Assembly: GCA_964448045.1 (NCBI GenBank)
Contig: CAYUVF010000027.1
Coordinates: 1 to 50,263 of the forward strand
DNA from: CAYUVF01 sp964448045
GTDB lineage: Bacteria > Bacteroidota > Rhodothermia > Rhodothermales > Salinibacteraceae
Reading direction: 5' to 3'
DNA length: 50,263 nt
A program made the translations under genes and the position numbers. This document shows positions 16,268 through 26,000 of the stretch, in pieces. Numbering within the stretch: position 1 is the first letter of the stretch; every line of letters begins with the position of its first letter. A model generated the notes under the pieces. It ran no database searches. It saw only the letters and a list, made by a program, of their open reading frames with translations, and was not told the origin of the DNA.

Positions 16268-17620
16268 ATGCTTCAACGCTGTTCCACATGCACCATCGGC
16301 CGATGGCCGTCCGTCGTTATCCTGGCCCTGACGCTCGGCGTCGGGATGTTTGCCTCGGCGTGTACGAATGCGTCGGAGGAGGCAGAGGCCCCGCCGCCGG
16401 CGGCCAACGCCTCGAATGTGGTCTGCGCCGATGATAATGGCAGTCTCACCCTCCCGGATGGCTTCTGTGCCTCCGTCGTGGCCGATTCGTTGGGAACGGT
16501 GCGCCATCTGGCTGTGAACGACAAGGGCGACGTGTACGCCGCGCTGCGGGGCGAGCCCGACGGCGGGGGCATCGTGGCCCTGCGCGACACCGACGGCGAC
16601 GGCACGGCCAACGTCGAGGAGCGCTTCGGCGTTTCGGGCGGGACGGGCATCGGGCTCCACAACAGCTACCTGTACTTCGCGCCTGACTCGGCCGTATGGC
16701 GCTATCAGCTCAACGAGGGCGAACTCGTCCCGACGGCCGAGCGTGAGGTCGTCGCCTCCGGATTCCCCGCGCAGCGCCAGCACGCCGTCAAGCCGTTTGC
16801 GTTCGATGGTGCCGGGGCGATGTTCGTCAACGTGGGCGCGCCGTCGAATGCATGCCAGCAGGAAATGCGCACGGCCGGATCGCCCGGGCAGGACCCGTGC
16901 CCACAACTGGAGCGGCAAGGGGGCATTTGGCAGTTTGCCGATAGCCAGCTTGGGCAGATGCAGCAGGAAGACGGCACCCCCTACGCCACGGGCATCCGCA
17001 ACGCCGTCGCCCTCGCCTGGAACGATGCGGCCGAGCAGCTCTTCGTCGTCCAGCACGGGCGCGATCAGCTGCACATGCTCTGGCCCGAGCGCTTCACCCA
17101 GCAGGAGGCCACGGATCTGCCCGCCGAGGAATTTTTCGCGATCGACGAAGACGACGCCTTCGGATGGCCGTACTGCTACTACGATGGGCAACAAGACCAA
17201 AAAGTGCTGGCACCCGAGTACGGCGGCGACGGCGATGCCATCGGCCGGTGCAGCGAGTTTGAGGATCCGATCGTCGCCTTCCCCGGCCACTGGGCCCCGA
17301 ACGATCTGCTCTTTTATCAGGGCGATCAGTTTCCCGATCGGTACCGCAATGGTGCGCTGATCGCCTTCCACGGCTCGTGGAACCGGACGCCCCGGCAGGA
17401 CGGCTACATCGTCGCGTTCGTCCCGTTCAGCGACGGATCGCCCTCGGGCGCGTACGAAACGTTTGCCGATGGCTTTGCGGGCGAGGGCGACTGGCGGCCC
17501 GAACGCCCCGGCGACGCCGAGTACCGCCCGATGGGCCTCGCCGTCGGTCCCGATGGCTCGCTCTACATTTCCGATTCGCAACAGGGACGCATCTGGCGCG
17601 TCGTCTATCGCGGACAGTAA
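16268..17620 (+). CDS. PQQ-type soluble sugar dehydrogenase lipoprotein
   Basis: A 450-residue six-bladed beta-propeller of the glucose/sorbosone dehydrogenase family. Residues 1-32 are a signal ending in a lipobox-like FASAC, so it is exported and probably lipid-anchored. Family features include the opening blade LPDGFCASVVADSLG, a DTDGDGTANVEERF calcium-like loop, the central HAVKPFAFDGAGAMFVNVGAP strand (typical of sorbosone dehydrogenases), FHGSWNRTP and the closing YRPMGLAVGPDGSLYISD. Substrate and cofactor are predicted from family only. Its place between thrB and thrC, 68 and 21 bases away, is odd because no threonine function is apparent. Confidence 0.85.
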   Translation: MLQRCSTCTIGRWPSVVILALTLGVGMFASACTNASEEAEAPPPAANASNVVCADDNGSLTLPDGFCASVVADSLGTVRHLAVNDKGDVYAALRGEPDGGGIVALRDTDGDGTANVEERFGVSGGTGIGLHNSYLYFAPDSAVWRYQLNEGELVPTAEREVVASGFPAQRQHAVKPFAFDGAGAMFVNVGAPSNACQQEMRTAGSPGQDPCPQLERQGGIWQFADSQLGQMQQEDGTPYATGIRNAVALAWNDAAEQLFVVQHGRDQLHMLWPERFTQQEATDLPAEEFFAIDEDDAFGWPYCYYDGQQDQKVLAPEYGGDGDAIGRCSEFEDPIVAFPGHWAPNDLLFYQGDQFPDRYRNGALIAFHGSWNRTPRQDGYIVAFVPFSDGSPSGAYETFADGFAGEGDWRPERPGDAEYRPMGLAVGPDGSLYISDSQQGRIWRVVYRGQ

Positions 17621-17641
17621 CCGATGCAGGATTTTCCGGCG

Positions 17642-18943
17642 ATGAAATACATCAGCACACGCAACGCCAATCACGCCGTCGACCTGTCGACGACGTTCGA
17701 GCAGGGCCTCGCGCCCGAGGGCGGCCTGTACGTCCCCGCGACGCTGCCGACCCTCGAGCGGAGCGCCTTCGACGGGCGGACGCGCATCGTCGACATCGCC
17801 GAGACGCTGCTACGGCCTTTCTTTGGGGGCGACCAGCTGGAAGACGATCTGCAGGCCATCTGCCGGGAGACGTTCAGCTTCCCGATTCCGCTGCGGTCGT
17901 TGCGAGACGATACCGCCGTGCTGGAGCTCTTCCATGGCCCGACCGCCGCATTCAAGGACGTGGGCGCCCGCTTTCTGGCCAGCAGCCTTTCGCATCTGAA
18001 CGAAGACGCGAGCGAACCCGTCACGATTCTGGTCGCGACCTCGGGTGATACGGGGGCGGCGGTCGCTGCTGCGTTTTACGAGAAGCCGAACGTCGAGGTC
18101 ATCGTGCTCTACCCGGAGGGCCGCGTTTCGCCCCGGCAGGAGAAGCAGCTCACCGGATGGGGCAAAAATGTGCTGACGGTGGCCGTCAACGGCGTATTCG
18201 ACGATTGCCAGCGCCTCGTCAAGCAGGCATTCGCCGATGACTGGTGGCAGACCCACAAGCGCCTCTCGTCGGCCAACAGCATCAATCTGGGGCGGCTGCT
18301 CCCGCAGATGACGTATTACGCGGCGGCCAGTTTATGGTACGCCCGCACGCACGGCGTGGCGCCCGGCTTCATCGTGCCATCGGGCAATCTTGGCAACGTC
18401 GTGGCGTGCCTGTACGCGCGGGAGATGGGGCTGCCCATCGGCGAGGTCGTGCTGGCGACGAACGAAAATCGGCCCGTGACGAACTATCTGGAAACGGGCG
18501 AGTGGCAGGCGTTCGACACGGTGGAGACGTTAGCGACGGCGATGGATGTGGGCAACCCGAGCAACATGGAGCGGATGCGCCACCACTGGCCCACGCCCGA
18601 GGCGCTGCGAGCGGCCGTCCGCGCCGAAACGGCGACCGATGCGCAGATCCGCAAGCAGATCCAGGGCGGTCCCGAGACGTGGGACACCGTCTGGGATCCG
18701 CACACGGCGACTGCCGTTGAGGTGCGCGAGCGGCTCGGCGGGGCGCACTGGGTTGTTGTCGCGACGGCGCATCCGGCCAAGTTCGACACCGTGGTGGAGC
18801 CGCTCATCGACCAGATGGTGCCCGTGCCCGATCAACTGGCCGAAGTGATGGCACGCGCCCATCCGGCCCCCACTATCGAGCCAACGATGGCGGCGCTCCG
18901 GCGCGTCACCGAGCAGTGGAATCCCGATCCCGTCACTTCGTAA
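17642..18943 (+). CDS. thrC: Threonine synthase
   Basis: A 433-residue PLP enzyme that converts O-phosphohomoserine to threonine. Motifs of the E. coli/yeast-type family are present: the N-terminal MKYISTRN and APEGGLYVP, the PLP lysine Lys105 in FHGPTAAFKDVGARF, the TSGDTGAAV phosphate loop, and VPSGNLGNVVACLYA and MDVGNPSNMER. I chose ATG 17642 over the ATG at 17624 because the protein then begins as homologues do; both are open. It ends the threonine pathway started by thrA and thrB. Confidence 0.94.
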   Translation: MKYISTRNANHAVDLSTTFEQGLAPEGGLYVPATLPTLERSAFDGRTRIVDIAETLLRPFFGGDQLEDDLQAICRETFSFPIPLRSLRDDTAVLELFHGPTAAFKDVGARFLASSLSHLNEDASEPVTILVATSGDTGAAVAAAFYEKPNVEVIVLYPEGRVSPRQEKQLTGWGKNVLTVAVNGVFDDCQRLVKQAFADDWWQTHKRLSSANSINLGRLLPQMTYYAAASLWYARTHGVAPGFIVPSGNLGNVVACLYAREMGLPIGEVVLATNENRPVTNYLETGEWQAFDTVETLATAMDVGNPSNMERMRHHWPTPEALRAAVRAETATDAQIRKQIQGGPETWDTVWDPHTATAVEVRERLGGAHWVVVATAHPAKFDTVVEPLIDQMVPVPDQLAEVMARAHPAPTIEPTMAALRRVTEQWNPDPVTS

Positions 18944-18971
18944 TTGACCTCATCCGTTTACCCCGTCAACG

Positions 18972-19703
18972 ATGCCGCGCGAGCCCTGGAATTGGTCCAG
19001 CGACGAGCCCTGGGATGAAGAGCAGTGGGAGGCGTTTTTCCGCGAAAACGATCGCCGCACGGAGCGCTACGTCGAGCTGCTGTACGATTTCTTGCGCTCG
19101 AACCCGCGCCCAGAGCCCGGCGATGTGCAGGCACTCGCCCTGTGGAAAGAGCGGCTGCGGTCGTTCCTCGAACGCAAGGGTTGGACGCGGGACGATATCG
19201 CCCTGCCGTTCCTGTGGCTCGACGACAGCGATTCGCCGGAGCCCGATTGGACCGAGTCGCGCGCTGCGGACGACGCGCCCCTTGGCGAAGCGCCCCTCTC
19301 GGTCCATGACCTGGAGGGTGGTGGATACGAGGAGTTGCCGGTGTACCGCCAGGCGCTCGCGCTCACCGATAGCGTGATGGCATGGGCAGATGGACTGCCG
19401 GGGGACGTCAAGGACAGCACGCTCGTACAGTACTGCTCCAACGTCATCCAGATTCCTGCGAAGGTGGCCAACGGACACGCCTTCGGATACGAGCGGGACC
19501 GGATTGGCGGCAACATCGCGTGCGTCAAGCGCGCCCTGTCGGCGGCCAACGAGGCGCTTGACCTCTTGCGCCGGCTCAAGCGCGAGCCGTACTTCGACCC
19601 CGCGACGTATCGCCCGCTCTACGAGCAAACGTATGAAGTCCGCAACGCGCTCGGCATTTACGTGCAGGAGTTGCGCGAGCGCTTCAATCTCGGTATCGAC
19701 TGA
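18972..19703 (+). CDS. Unknown protein with four-helix-bundle (S23-like) C-terminus
   Basis: A 243-residue protein of two parts. The N-terminal half (1-110) is rich in Trp, Asp and Glu and unrecognised. The C-terminal half (about 120-240, from YEELPVYRQALALTDSV) resembles the four-helix-bundle family related to the 23S rRNA intervening-sequence protein, including VIQIPAKVANGHAFG in place of the usual SIPSNIAEG motif and a region of helices ending YVQELRERF. Such proteins are often standalone, near 120 residues; the extra N-terminal domain is unusual. It follows thrC by 28 bases and is probably co-transcribed. Confidence 0.75.
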   Translation: MPREPWNWSSDEPWDEEQWEAFFRENDRRTERYVELLYDFLRSNPRPEPGDVQALALWKERLRSFLERKGWTRDDIALPFLWLDDSDSPEPDWTESRAADDAPLGEAPLSVHDLEGGGYEELPVYRQALALTDSVMAWADGLPGDVKDSTLVQYCSNVIQIPAKVANGHAFGYERDRIGGNIACVKRALSAANEALDLLRRLKREPYFDPATYRPLYEQTYEVRNALGIYVQELRERFNLGID

Positions 19704-19752
19704 TTCGGGCAGAAGGGAAGAGGAGCGGGAAGGGGCCATCGCCCTTTGAGCC

Positions 19753-19773
19753 TGGAACGTGCAACCTGAAACC
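19753..19773. repeat. Heptamer-period repeat upstream of adenine deaminase
   Basis: Three consecutive heptamers TGGAACG, TGCAACC and TGAAACC (TGnAACn) lie 17 bases before the ade start. They follow a purine-rich block (about 19709-19735) and a CCATCGCCCTTT word that resembles the spacer before pntB. This is another member of the spacer repeats seen in this window. Confidence 0.65.
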
Positions 19774-19789
19774 AGAGAAGTCCAACTTC

Positions 19790-21427
19790 ATGCCCGACGC
19801 CTTTTCCGAGTCCGGCACTATCCTCGATCCGCTCAATCGCACGGCCTACACCGGCACCGTCCACGTCGAAGCCGGGCGCATCGCGCGCATCGACCGGCAT
19901 CCGGCGGATCCTGATCGGATGATTCTGCCGGGGATGGTTGATGCGCACGTGCACATCGAAAGCTCGATGCTGACGCCGTCCGAGTTTGCGCGCGCTGCCG
20001 TCCGGCACGGCACCGTCGCCACCGTCTCCGATCCGCACGAGATCGCCAACGTGCTCGGGGTCGATGGCGTCGATTACATGATTGAAGACGGCCGGCGCGT
20101 ACCGTTCAAGTTCTACTTCGGCGCGCCGTCGTGCGTCCCGGCGACGCCCTTCGAAACGGCCGGCGCCGCGCTCGGTGCCGATGCCGTCGCCGCGCTGCTC
20201 GACCGCCCGGCCATCCGCTATCTGAGCGAGATGATGAACTATCCGGGCGTGTTGAACGGCGACCCCGAGGTGATGGCGAAGCTCGACGCCGCCGAAGAGC
20301 GCGGGCTGCCCCGCGACGGCCACGCGCCGGGCCTGCGCGGCGAACAAGCCCAGCAGTACGCCGACGCCGGCATCTCGACCGACCACGAGTGTTTTCAGAT
20401 CGACGAAGCGCGCGACAAGCTGGCCGCCGGTATGAAGATTCTCATCCGGCAGGGCACGGCAGCGAAGAACTACGACGAACTGATCCCGCTGATGGGCGAG
20501 GCGCCCGACCAACTTATGTTCTGCAGCGACGACAAGCACCCCGATGCGCTACAGCACGGGTACATCAACGATCTGGTGTGGTGGACCATTCGCCGCGGCT
20601 TCGACCCAATGGACGTGCTCCGCGCGGCCTGCGTCCATCCCGTCGAGCACTACGGCCTCGACGTGGGGCTGCTGCAGGAGGGCGACCCGGCGGACTTCAT
20701 CGTCGTGGACGACATCGACCGGATGAACGTGCGGCGCACCGTCATCGATGGACAGATCGTGGCCGAGGGCGGGGGCACGCGCATCGATCGGGTGGAATCC
20801 CCTATCGTCAACAACTTTTCCGCTACACCGGTCACGCCCGACGATTTCGCCTGTCCAGCCGAAGGCGAGCAGATTCGCGTGATCGAGGCGGCCGATAATC
20901 AGCTCGTCACCAACGAAGCCATCGTGGAGCCACTGGTGAACGACGGGCAGGTCGTCGCCCATCCGGCGCGGGACGTGCTCAAGCTGGCGGTCGTCAACCG
21001 CTACGAAGAGGCGCCGCCGGCCGTCGCCTTCATTCGCGGCTTCGGATTCGAGCAGGGCGCCATCGCCTCCAGCGTGGCGCACGACTCGCACAACATCGTC
21101 GCGGTGGGCGCCTCGAACGCTGCGCTCGCTCGGGCCGTCAATCTCGTCATCGAGCATGAGGGCGGCATTAGCGCGGTGTCCGATTCCGACGCAGAGATCC
21201 TGCCGCTGCCCATCGCCGGGCTGATCAGCGACCGGCCGTACGATGCAGTCGCGTCGCAGTACATCGACCTGAACGCGTTTGCACAGCAGCGCCTCGGCAG
21301 CTCGATGGATGCGCCGTTCATGACCCTCTCGTTCATGGCGCTGCTGGTCATTCCGCACTTGAAACTCAGCGACCGGGGGCTGTTCGACGGGGACGAGTTT
21401 GCGTTCGTCGACTTGTTTGCCGCGTGA
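19790..21427 (+). CDS. ade: Adenine deaminase
   Basis: A 545-residue amidohydrolase that deaminates adenine to hypoxanthine for purine salvage. Metal-binding and active-site motifs are present: GMVDAHVHIESSM, SDPHEIANVLG, DGHAPGL, GISTDHECF and FCSDDKHPDAL. The C-terminal adenine deaminase domain follows (VAHDSHNIVAVG, ISAVSDSDAEILPLPIAGLIS). Length and order fit AdeC/YicP. Start ATG 19790 (MPDAFSESG) is a little shorter at the N-terminus than many homologues. Together with the phosphorylase at 11767 it could feed adenosine-derived adenine into the hypoxanthine pool. Confidence 0.94.
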   Translation: MPDAFSESGTILDPLNRTAYTGTVHVEAGRIARIDRHPADPDRMILPGMVDAHVHIESSMLTPSEFARAAVRHGTVATVSDPHEIANVLGVDGVDYMIEDGRRVPFKFYFGAPSCVPATPFETAGAALGADAVAALLDRPAIRYLSEMMNYPGVLNGDPEVMAKLDAAEERGLPRDGHAPGLRGEQAQQYADAGISTDHECFQIDEARDKLAAGMKILIRQGTAAKNYDELIPLMGEAPDQLMFCSDDKHPDALQHGYINDLVWWTIRRGFDPMDVLRAACVHPVEHYGLDVGLLQEGDPADFIVVDDIDRMNVRRTVIDGQIVAEGGGTRIDRVESPIVNNFSATPVTPDDFACPAEGEQIRVIEAADNQLVTNEAIVEPLVNDGQVVAHPARDVLKLAVVNRYEEAPPAVAFIRGFGFEQGAIASSVAHDSHNIVAVGASNAALARAVNLVIEHEGGISAVSDSDAEILPLPIAGLISDRPYDAVASQYIDLNAFAQQRLGSSMDAPFMTLSFMALLVIPHLKLSDRGLFDGDEFAFVDLFAA

Positions 21428-21452
21428 TCGTCACGACCCGCGTCCGAGAGCT

Positions 21453-22928
21453 ATGCCTGAATATGATGCCATCGTCGTAGGGGCCGGGCCAAATGGATTG
21501 GCCGCCGCCGTTGCGTTGACCCAGGCCGGATGGGCGGTGCACGTGATCGAGCAGGCGGATGAGGTGGGCGGCGCGGCCCGCTCGGCGGAGGTCACGCGTC
21601 CGGGTTTTGTCCACGATCTCGGATCGGCGATTCATCCGCTGGCCGCTGCGTCCCCGTTTTTTCGGAGGCTGCCGCTGGAGCAGTATGGGCTGTCGTGGGT
21701 CCAGCCGCAGGTGCCGCTGGCGCATCCGCTGGATGATGGGCAGGCGGCGGTGCTGTTGCGCTCGCTTCCGGCTACTGCGCACGCTCTTGGCCCCGACGAG
21801 GCTGGGTACCAGCGGCTGATGGGGCCGCTCGCCAACCGGTGGGAGGCCTTGCTGGATGAGGTGCTGCAACCCGTGCTCCACTGGCCGCGCGCTCCCGCGT
21901 TGCTAATGCGCTTCGGGCTTCCCGCGGTGTGTCCGGCTCGCTGGCTGGCACGAGCGGTGTTTCGGACGGACGCCGGACGGGCGCTGTTGGCCGGGATGGC
22001 CGCACACTCGGCGCTTTCGCTTTCGGCACTCGGCTCGTCAGCGTTCGGGTTGGTGCTGATGGCAGCCGGGCATGCCGTGGGGTGGCCGTTTCCGAGGGGC
22101 GGAGCCGGCGCGATCACGCAGGCGCTGGCGGGGTATCTGCGAGCACTCGGCGGAACGATCGAAACCGGTCGCCGGGTCGACCACGTGGCCGAGTTGCCTT
22201 CGGCCCGCGCCGTGCTGCTGAACCTGACGCCGCGGCAGGTGCTGCGCGTGGCCGGGGCGCACCTGCCCGACCGCTACGCCCGCCGATTGCACCGGTACCG
22301 CTACGGCGCGGCCGCCTTCAAAATCGATTACGCGTTGTCCGATCCGATCCCCTGGACGGCCGAGGCCTGCCGCCGGGCGGGGACCGTGCACCTCGGGGGC
22401 ACGTGCGCCGAGATTGTGGCCTCGGAGCAGGCGGTTGATGACGTCCACGTGCCCGAGCGCCCGTACGTACTGCTGGCGCAGCACAGCGTTTTCGACGCGT
22501 CGCGGGCGCCGGACGACCAGCACACGGCCTGGGCCTACTGCCACGTGCCCAACGGCTCCGTAGTGGATATGACCGCGCGCATCGAGCGGCAGATTGAACG
22601 CTTTGCACCAGGTTTTCGCGACACTATCCTCGCGCGGCACGTGATGCCGCCGCAGGCGCTGGAAGCCTGGAACCCGAACCTCGTGGGTGGTGACATCAAT
22701 GGCGGCGCGCTCGATCTGCCGCAGATCTTGGCCCGGCCCGTCCTGGCCCGGTCGCCGTATCGCCTCCCGGCCGCTACCGAATCTGGCGCGCGGCTGTACC
22801 TCTGCTCGTCGTCGACGCCCCCCGGGGGCGGCGTGCACGGCATGTGTGGGTATCATGCTGCCAGAGCGGTGCTGGATGACCACGGCGGCGCGTCCGCATT
22901 CGTCGATCTTTTCGTGAACGGTGGATAA
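21453..22928 (+). CDS. FAD-dependent oxidoreductase, phytoene desaturase-like
   Basis: A 491-residue NAD(P)/FAD protein with the N-terminal dinucleotide fold YDAIVVGAGPNGLAAAVAL (GAGPNG at 10-15) and the following EQADEVGGAARS motif typical of carotenoid desaturases and related amine oxidases. The C-terminus CSSSTPPGGGVHGMCGYHAAR is the FAD-closing motif of this family. It belongs to the uncharacterised group often called phytoene dehydrogenase-related; carotenoid work is possible but no other carotenoid gene is nearby. ATG 21453 (MPEYDAIVVG) gives the natural start, 25 bases after ade. Confidence 0.87.
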   Translation: MPEYDAIVVGAGPNGLAAAVALTQAGWAVHVIEQADEVGGAARSAEVTRPGFVHDLGSAIHPLAAASPFFRRLPLEQYGLSWVQPQVPLAHPLDDGQAAVLLRSLPATAHALGPDEAGYQRLMGPLANRWEALLDEVLQPVLHWPRAPALLMRFGLPAVCPARWLARAVFRTDAGRALLAGMAAHSALSLSALGSSAFGLVLMAAGHAVGWPFPRGGAGAITQALAGYLRALGGTIETGRRVDHVAELPSARAVLLNLTPRQVLRVAGAHLPDRYARRLHRYRYGAAAFKIDYALSDPIPWTAEACRRAGTVHLGGTCAEIVASEQAVDDVHVPERPYVLLAQHSVFDASRAPDDQHTAWAYCHVPNGSVVDMTARIERQIERFAPGFRDTILARHVMPPQALEAWNPNLVGGDINGGALDLPQILARPVLARSPYRLPAATESGARLYLCSSSTPPGGGVHGMCGYHAARAVLDDHGGASAFVDLFVNGG

Positions 22929-22959
22929 GCGATCCGCCGAGGGCGACATTAATCAGGGG

Positions 22960-23010
22960 AAGCCGAACTCGGCTTCGGACGCGCGGCGCCGGATGAACCA
23001 TCTTCCGGCG
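22960..23010 (+). promoter_or_regulatory. Two hairpins in the ileS leader
   Basis: AAGCCGA and TCGGCTT (22960-22975) form a 7-bp stem with a 2-base loop. CGCCGGA and TCCGGCG (22987-23010) form a second 7-bp stem with a 10-base loop. They lie in the 148-base gap before ileS. Neither has a U-run, so they may be a weak terminator or part of a leader; no T-box features are visible. Confidence 0.3.
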
Positions 23011-23076
23011 TGTCTGCGTACACCCGTACTCTCGCGATTGAGCATCCGTGTCTCACCTGAATCCGCACCGAACTTC

Positions 23077-26000
23077 ATGAGTCACTTCGACCAGGTCGAG
23101 CAGTTCAACCACCCGGCTGTTGAGAAAGACATCCTGAACTGGTGGGCCGAACACGACATTTTCGACAAGAGCGTGGCGCAGCATGAAGGCGCCCCCACGT
23201 TCACCTTCTACGAGGGCCCGCCGACGGCGAACGGACGGCCCGGCATCCACCACGTGATGGCGCGGGCGATTAAGGATATCTTCTGCCGCTACAAGACGAT
23301 GCAGGGGTTCCGCGTGGAGCGCAAGGCCGGCTGGGACACCCATGGCCTGCCCGTCGAGATTGAGGTGGAGAAGGCGCTGGATCTCGACAGCCGTGCCGAG
23401 GTCGAGGCGTACGGCATCGAGAAGTACAACGCGGCCTGCCGTGAGAGTGTGCTGGAGTACAAGGACCTGTGGGATACGCTCACGCAGCGGATGGGCTACT
23501 GGGTCGACCTCGACGATCCGTACGTGACCTTCGAGACCAATTACATCGAAACGCTCTGGTGGCTCCTCAAGCAGATCTACGAAAAGGATCTGCTCTACAA
23601 GGGATACAAGATCCAGTGGTACAGCCCCGGCTCGCATACGGTACTCTCGTCGCACGAGGTGAGCCTCGGCTACGAGGAGACGCAGGACCCGAGCGTGTAC
23701 ATTCGCTTCCCGGTCGACGGCGAAGATAACACCTACCTGCTCGCGTGGACCACGACGCCGTGGACGCTCATCTCTAACACGGCGCTCGCCGTGGGGCCGG
23801 ATCTCACGTATGTGCGGATCCGCCACGAAGACCCGCACCAAGGGATGGAGGAATTCATCCTCGCCGAGGAATTGCTCGACACCGTCATCGACGAGGATTA
23901 CGAGGTGCTGGAGCGGTTCACCGGCGAGGAGCTAGTGGGTACGACGTATCAGCCGCTCTTTTCGTACTTCTTGGATGAAGCCGGCAAAGACGCCGCCTGG
24001 CGCGTCGTTCCCGCCGATGTCGTCTCCACCGAAGAAGGCACCGGCGTCGTTCACATGGCTCCGGCCTACGGCGCGGACGACCATCAGGTGGCCCAGAAAG
24101 AAGGCTTGCCGCTCTTCAATCCGATCGATCAAGACGGCTGCTTCACCGAGGAAGCGCCGCTCGTCGAAGGGCAGTGGTTCAAGGATGCGGACAAAGACAT
24201 CACGGATGAGCTGAAGCGCCGCGGGCTGCTCTACAAGCACGAGACGTACCTCCACAACTACCCGTTCGACTGGCGGAAGGGTACGCCACTGATGAGCTAT
24301 CCGGTGGAGAGCTGGTTCATCAAGACGACGGCGCTCAAGGACCGGATGATCGAGCTGAACGACACGATCAACTGGCAGCCCGAGGGCATCGGGACGGGGC
24401 GCTTCGGCGAGTGGTTGGAGAACAACGTGGACTGGGCGCTGAGCCGCCGCCGCTACTGGGGCACGCCGCTGCCCATCTGGCAGAGCGATGAAGATCCGGA
24501 GTACGTCGAGGTCATCGGCTCGATCGACGAGCTGCGCGAGAAATGCGGCGATCAACTGCCCGACAGCGACGACGACATCGACCTCCACCGACCGTACGTG
24601 GACGAGTTGACGTGGCCCGCGCCGGACGAGGTCGGCGGCACGATGCGCCGCGTGCCGGATCTCATCGACGTGTGGTTCGACTCGGGCGCCATGCCGTTCG
24701 CGCAGTGGCACTACCCGTTCGAAAACGAGAGTCAGTTTGAGCGCAATTTCCCCGCTGACTTCATCGCCGAGGGGGTCGATCAGACGCGCGGCTGGTTCTA
24801 CACGCTACACGCTATCGCGACGCTTGTGATGGACTCGGTCGCCTACAAGAACGTCGTCGTCAACGGCCTCGTGCTCGATGAAGACGGCAACAAGATGTCC
24901 AAGTCGAAGGGCAACACGGTCGAGCCCTTCGAGGTCATCGAAAAGTACGGCGCCGACATCGTGCGGTGGTACATGATGAGCAACACGCCGCCGTGGGAGA
25001 ACATCAAGTTCAGCGAGCGCGGCCTGCGCGACACGCAGCGCAAGTTCTTCGGCACGCTGGAGAACGTCTACAGCTTCTTCGCGACCTACGCCAACATCGA
25101 CGATTTCCGCTACGCCGAAGATCGGATTGCCGTGGCGGACCGGCCCGAGCTGGACCGCTGGATCATGAGCCGCCTCAACACGACGGTCGCCGACGTGCAG
25201 GGGGCGCTCGATGACTACGATCCGACGACGGCGGCGCGCGCCGTCGAGCGCTTCGTCGAGGAGCTCTCGAACTGGTACCTGCGCCGTTCGCGCCGCCGCT
25301 TCTGGGCCGCCAAGAAAGGCGACTCGAACGGACAAGTCGGTGCCGAGGAGGCGATCGATGCGCAGAGCAAGGAGGCGGCCTATCAGACGGTGTGCGAGTG
25401 CCTGCTCGCCACCTCGAAGCTGATGAGCCCCATCGCGCCGTTTTACGGCGAGTGGCTGTACCGCTCCGTCACCGGCGGCACGGACGATCGCCCGGCCGAG
25501 TCCGTCCATCTGGCCGACTTCCCGTCCGTCGAAGACGCGGCCCGTGACGACGCATTGGAGCACCGGATGAGACTGGCGCGGACGATCTCGTCCATCGTGC
25601 TGTCGCTCCGCAATCACGCCGAGATCAACGTGCGTCAGCCGCTGCCGCGCGTCATTGTGGTGACGGGCCACGGCGTCGAAGCGGCCACCGTCGAGCAGGT
25701 GCGCGACATCATCCTCGACGAGGTCAACGTCAAGGAGATCGAGTACGTCGACGGCTCCAGCGACGTCGTCAAGCGCTCGGCCAAGCCCAACTTCAAGCGG
25801 CTGGGCCCGCGCCTCGGCCCGTTGATGAAGCCGGTCAACGAGAAAGTGCGCCAGCTCGATGACGAGGCCATCAGCGAGTTTCTCGATACCGGATCGCTGA
25901 CGCTCGACGTGGACGGCGAGACGGTAGAGTTGGGCCCCGAGGATCTCGAAATTACCAGCGAAGGCATCGCCGGCTGGGAGGTCGGCCAGCAGGGCGATGT

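Noticed and set aside
15857..17674. 605-codon minus-strand frame opposite thrB and the sugar dehydrogenase
   Set aside because: It spans two well-supported plus-strand genes, has no domain that I recognise and has shadow-type composition.
19704..19789. Purine riboswitch upstream of adenine deaminase
   Set aside because: The 86-base spacer is a purine run plus heptamer repeats and lacks the three-way junction sequence of purine riboswitches.
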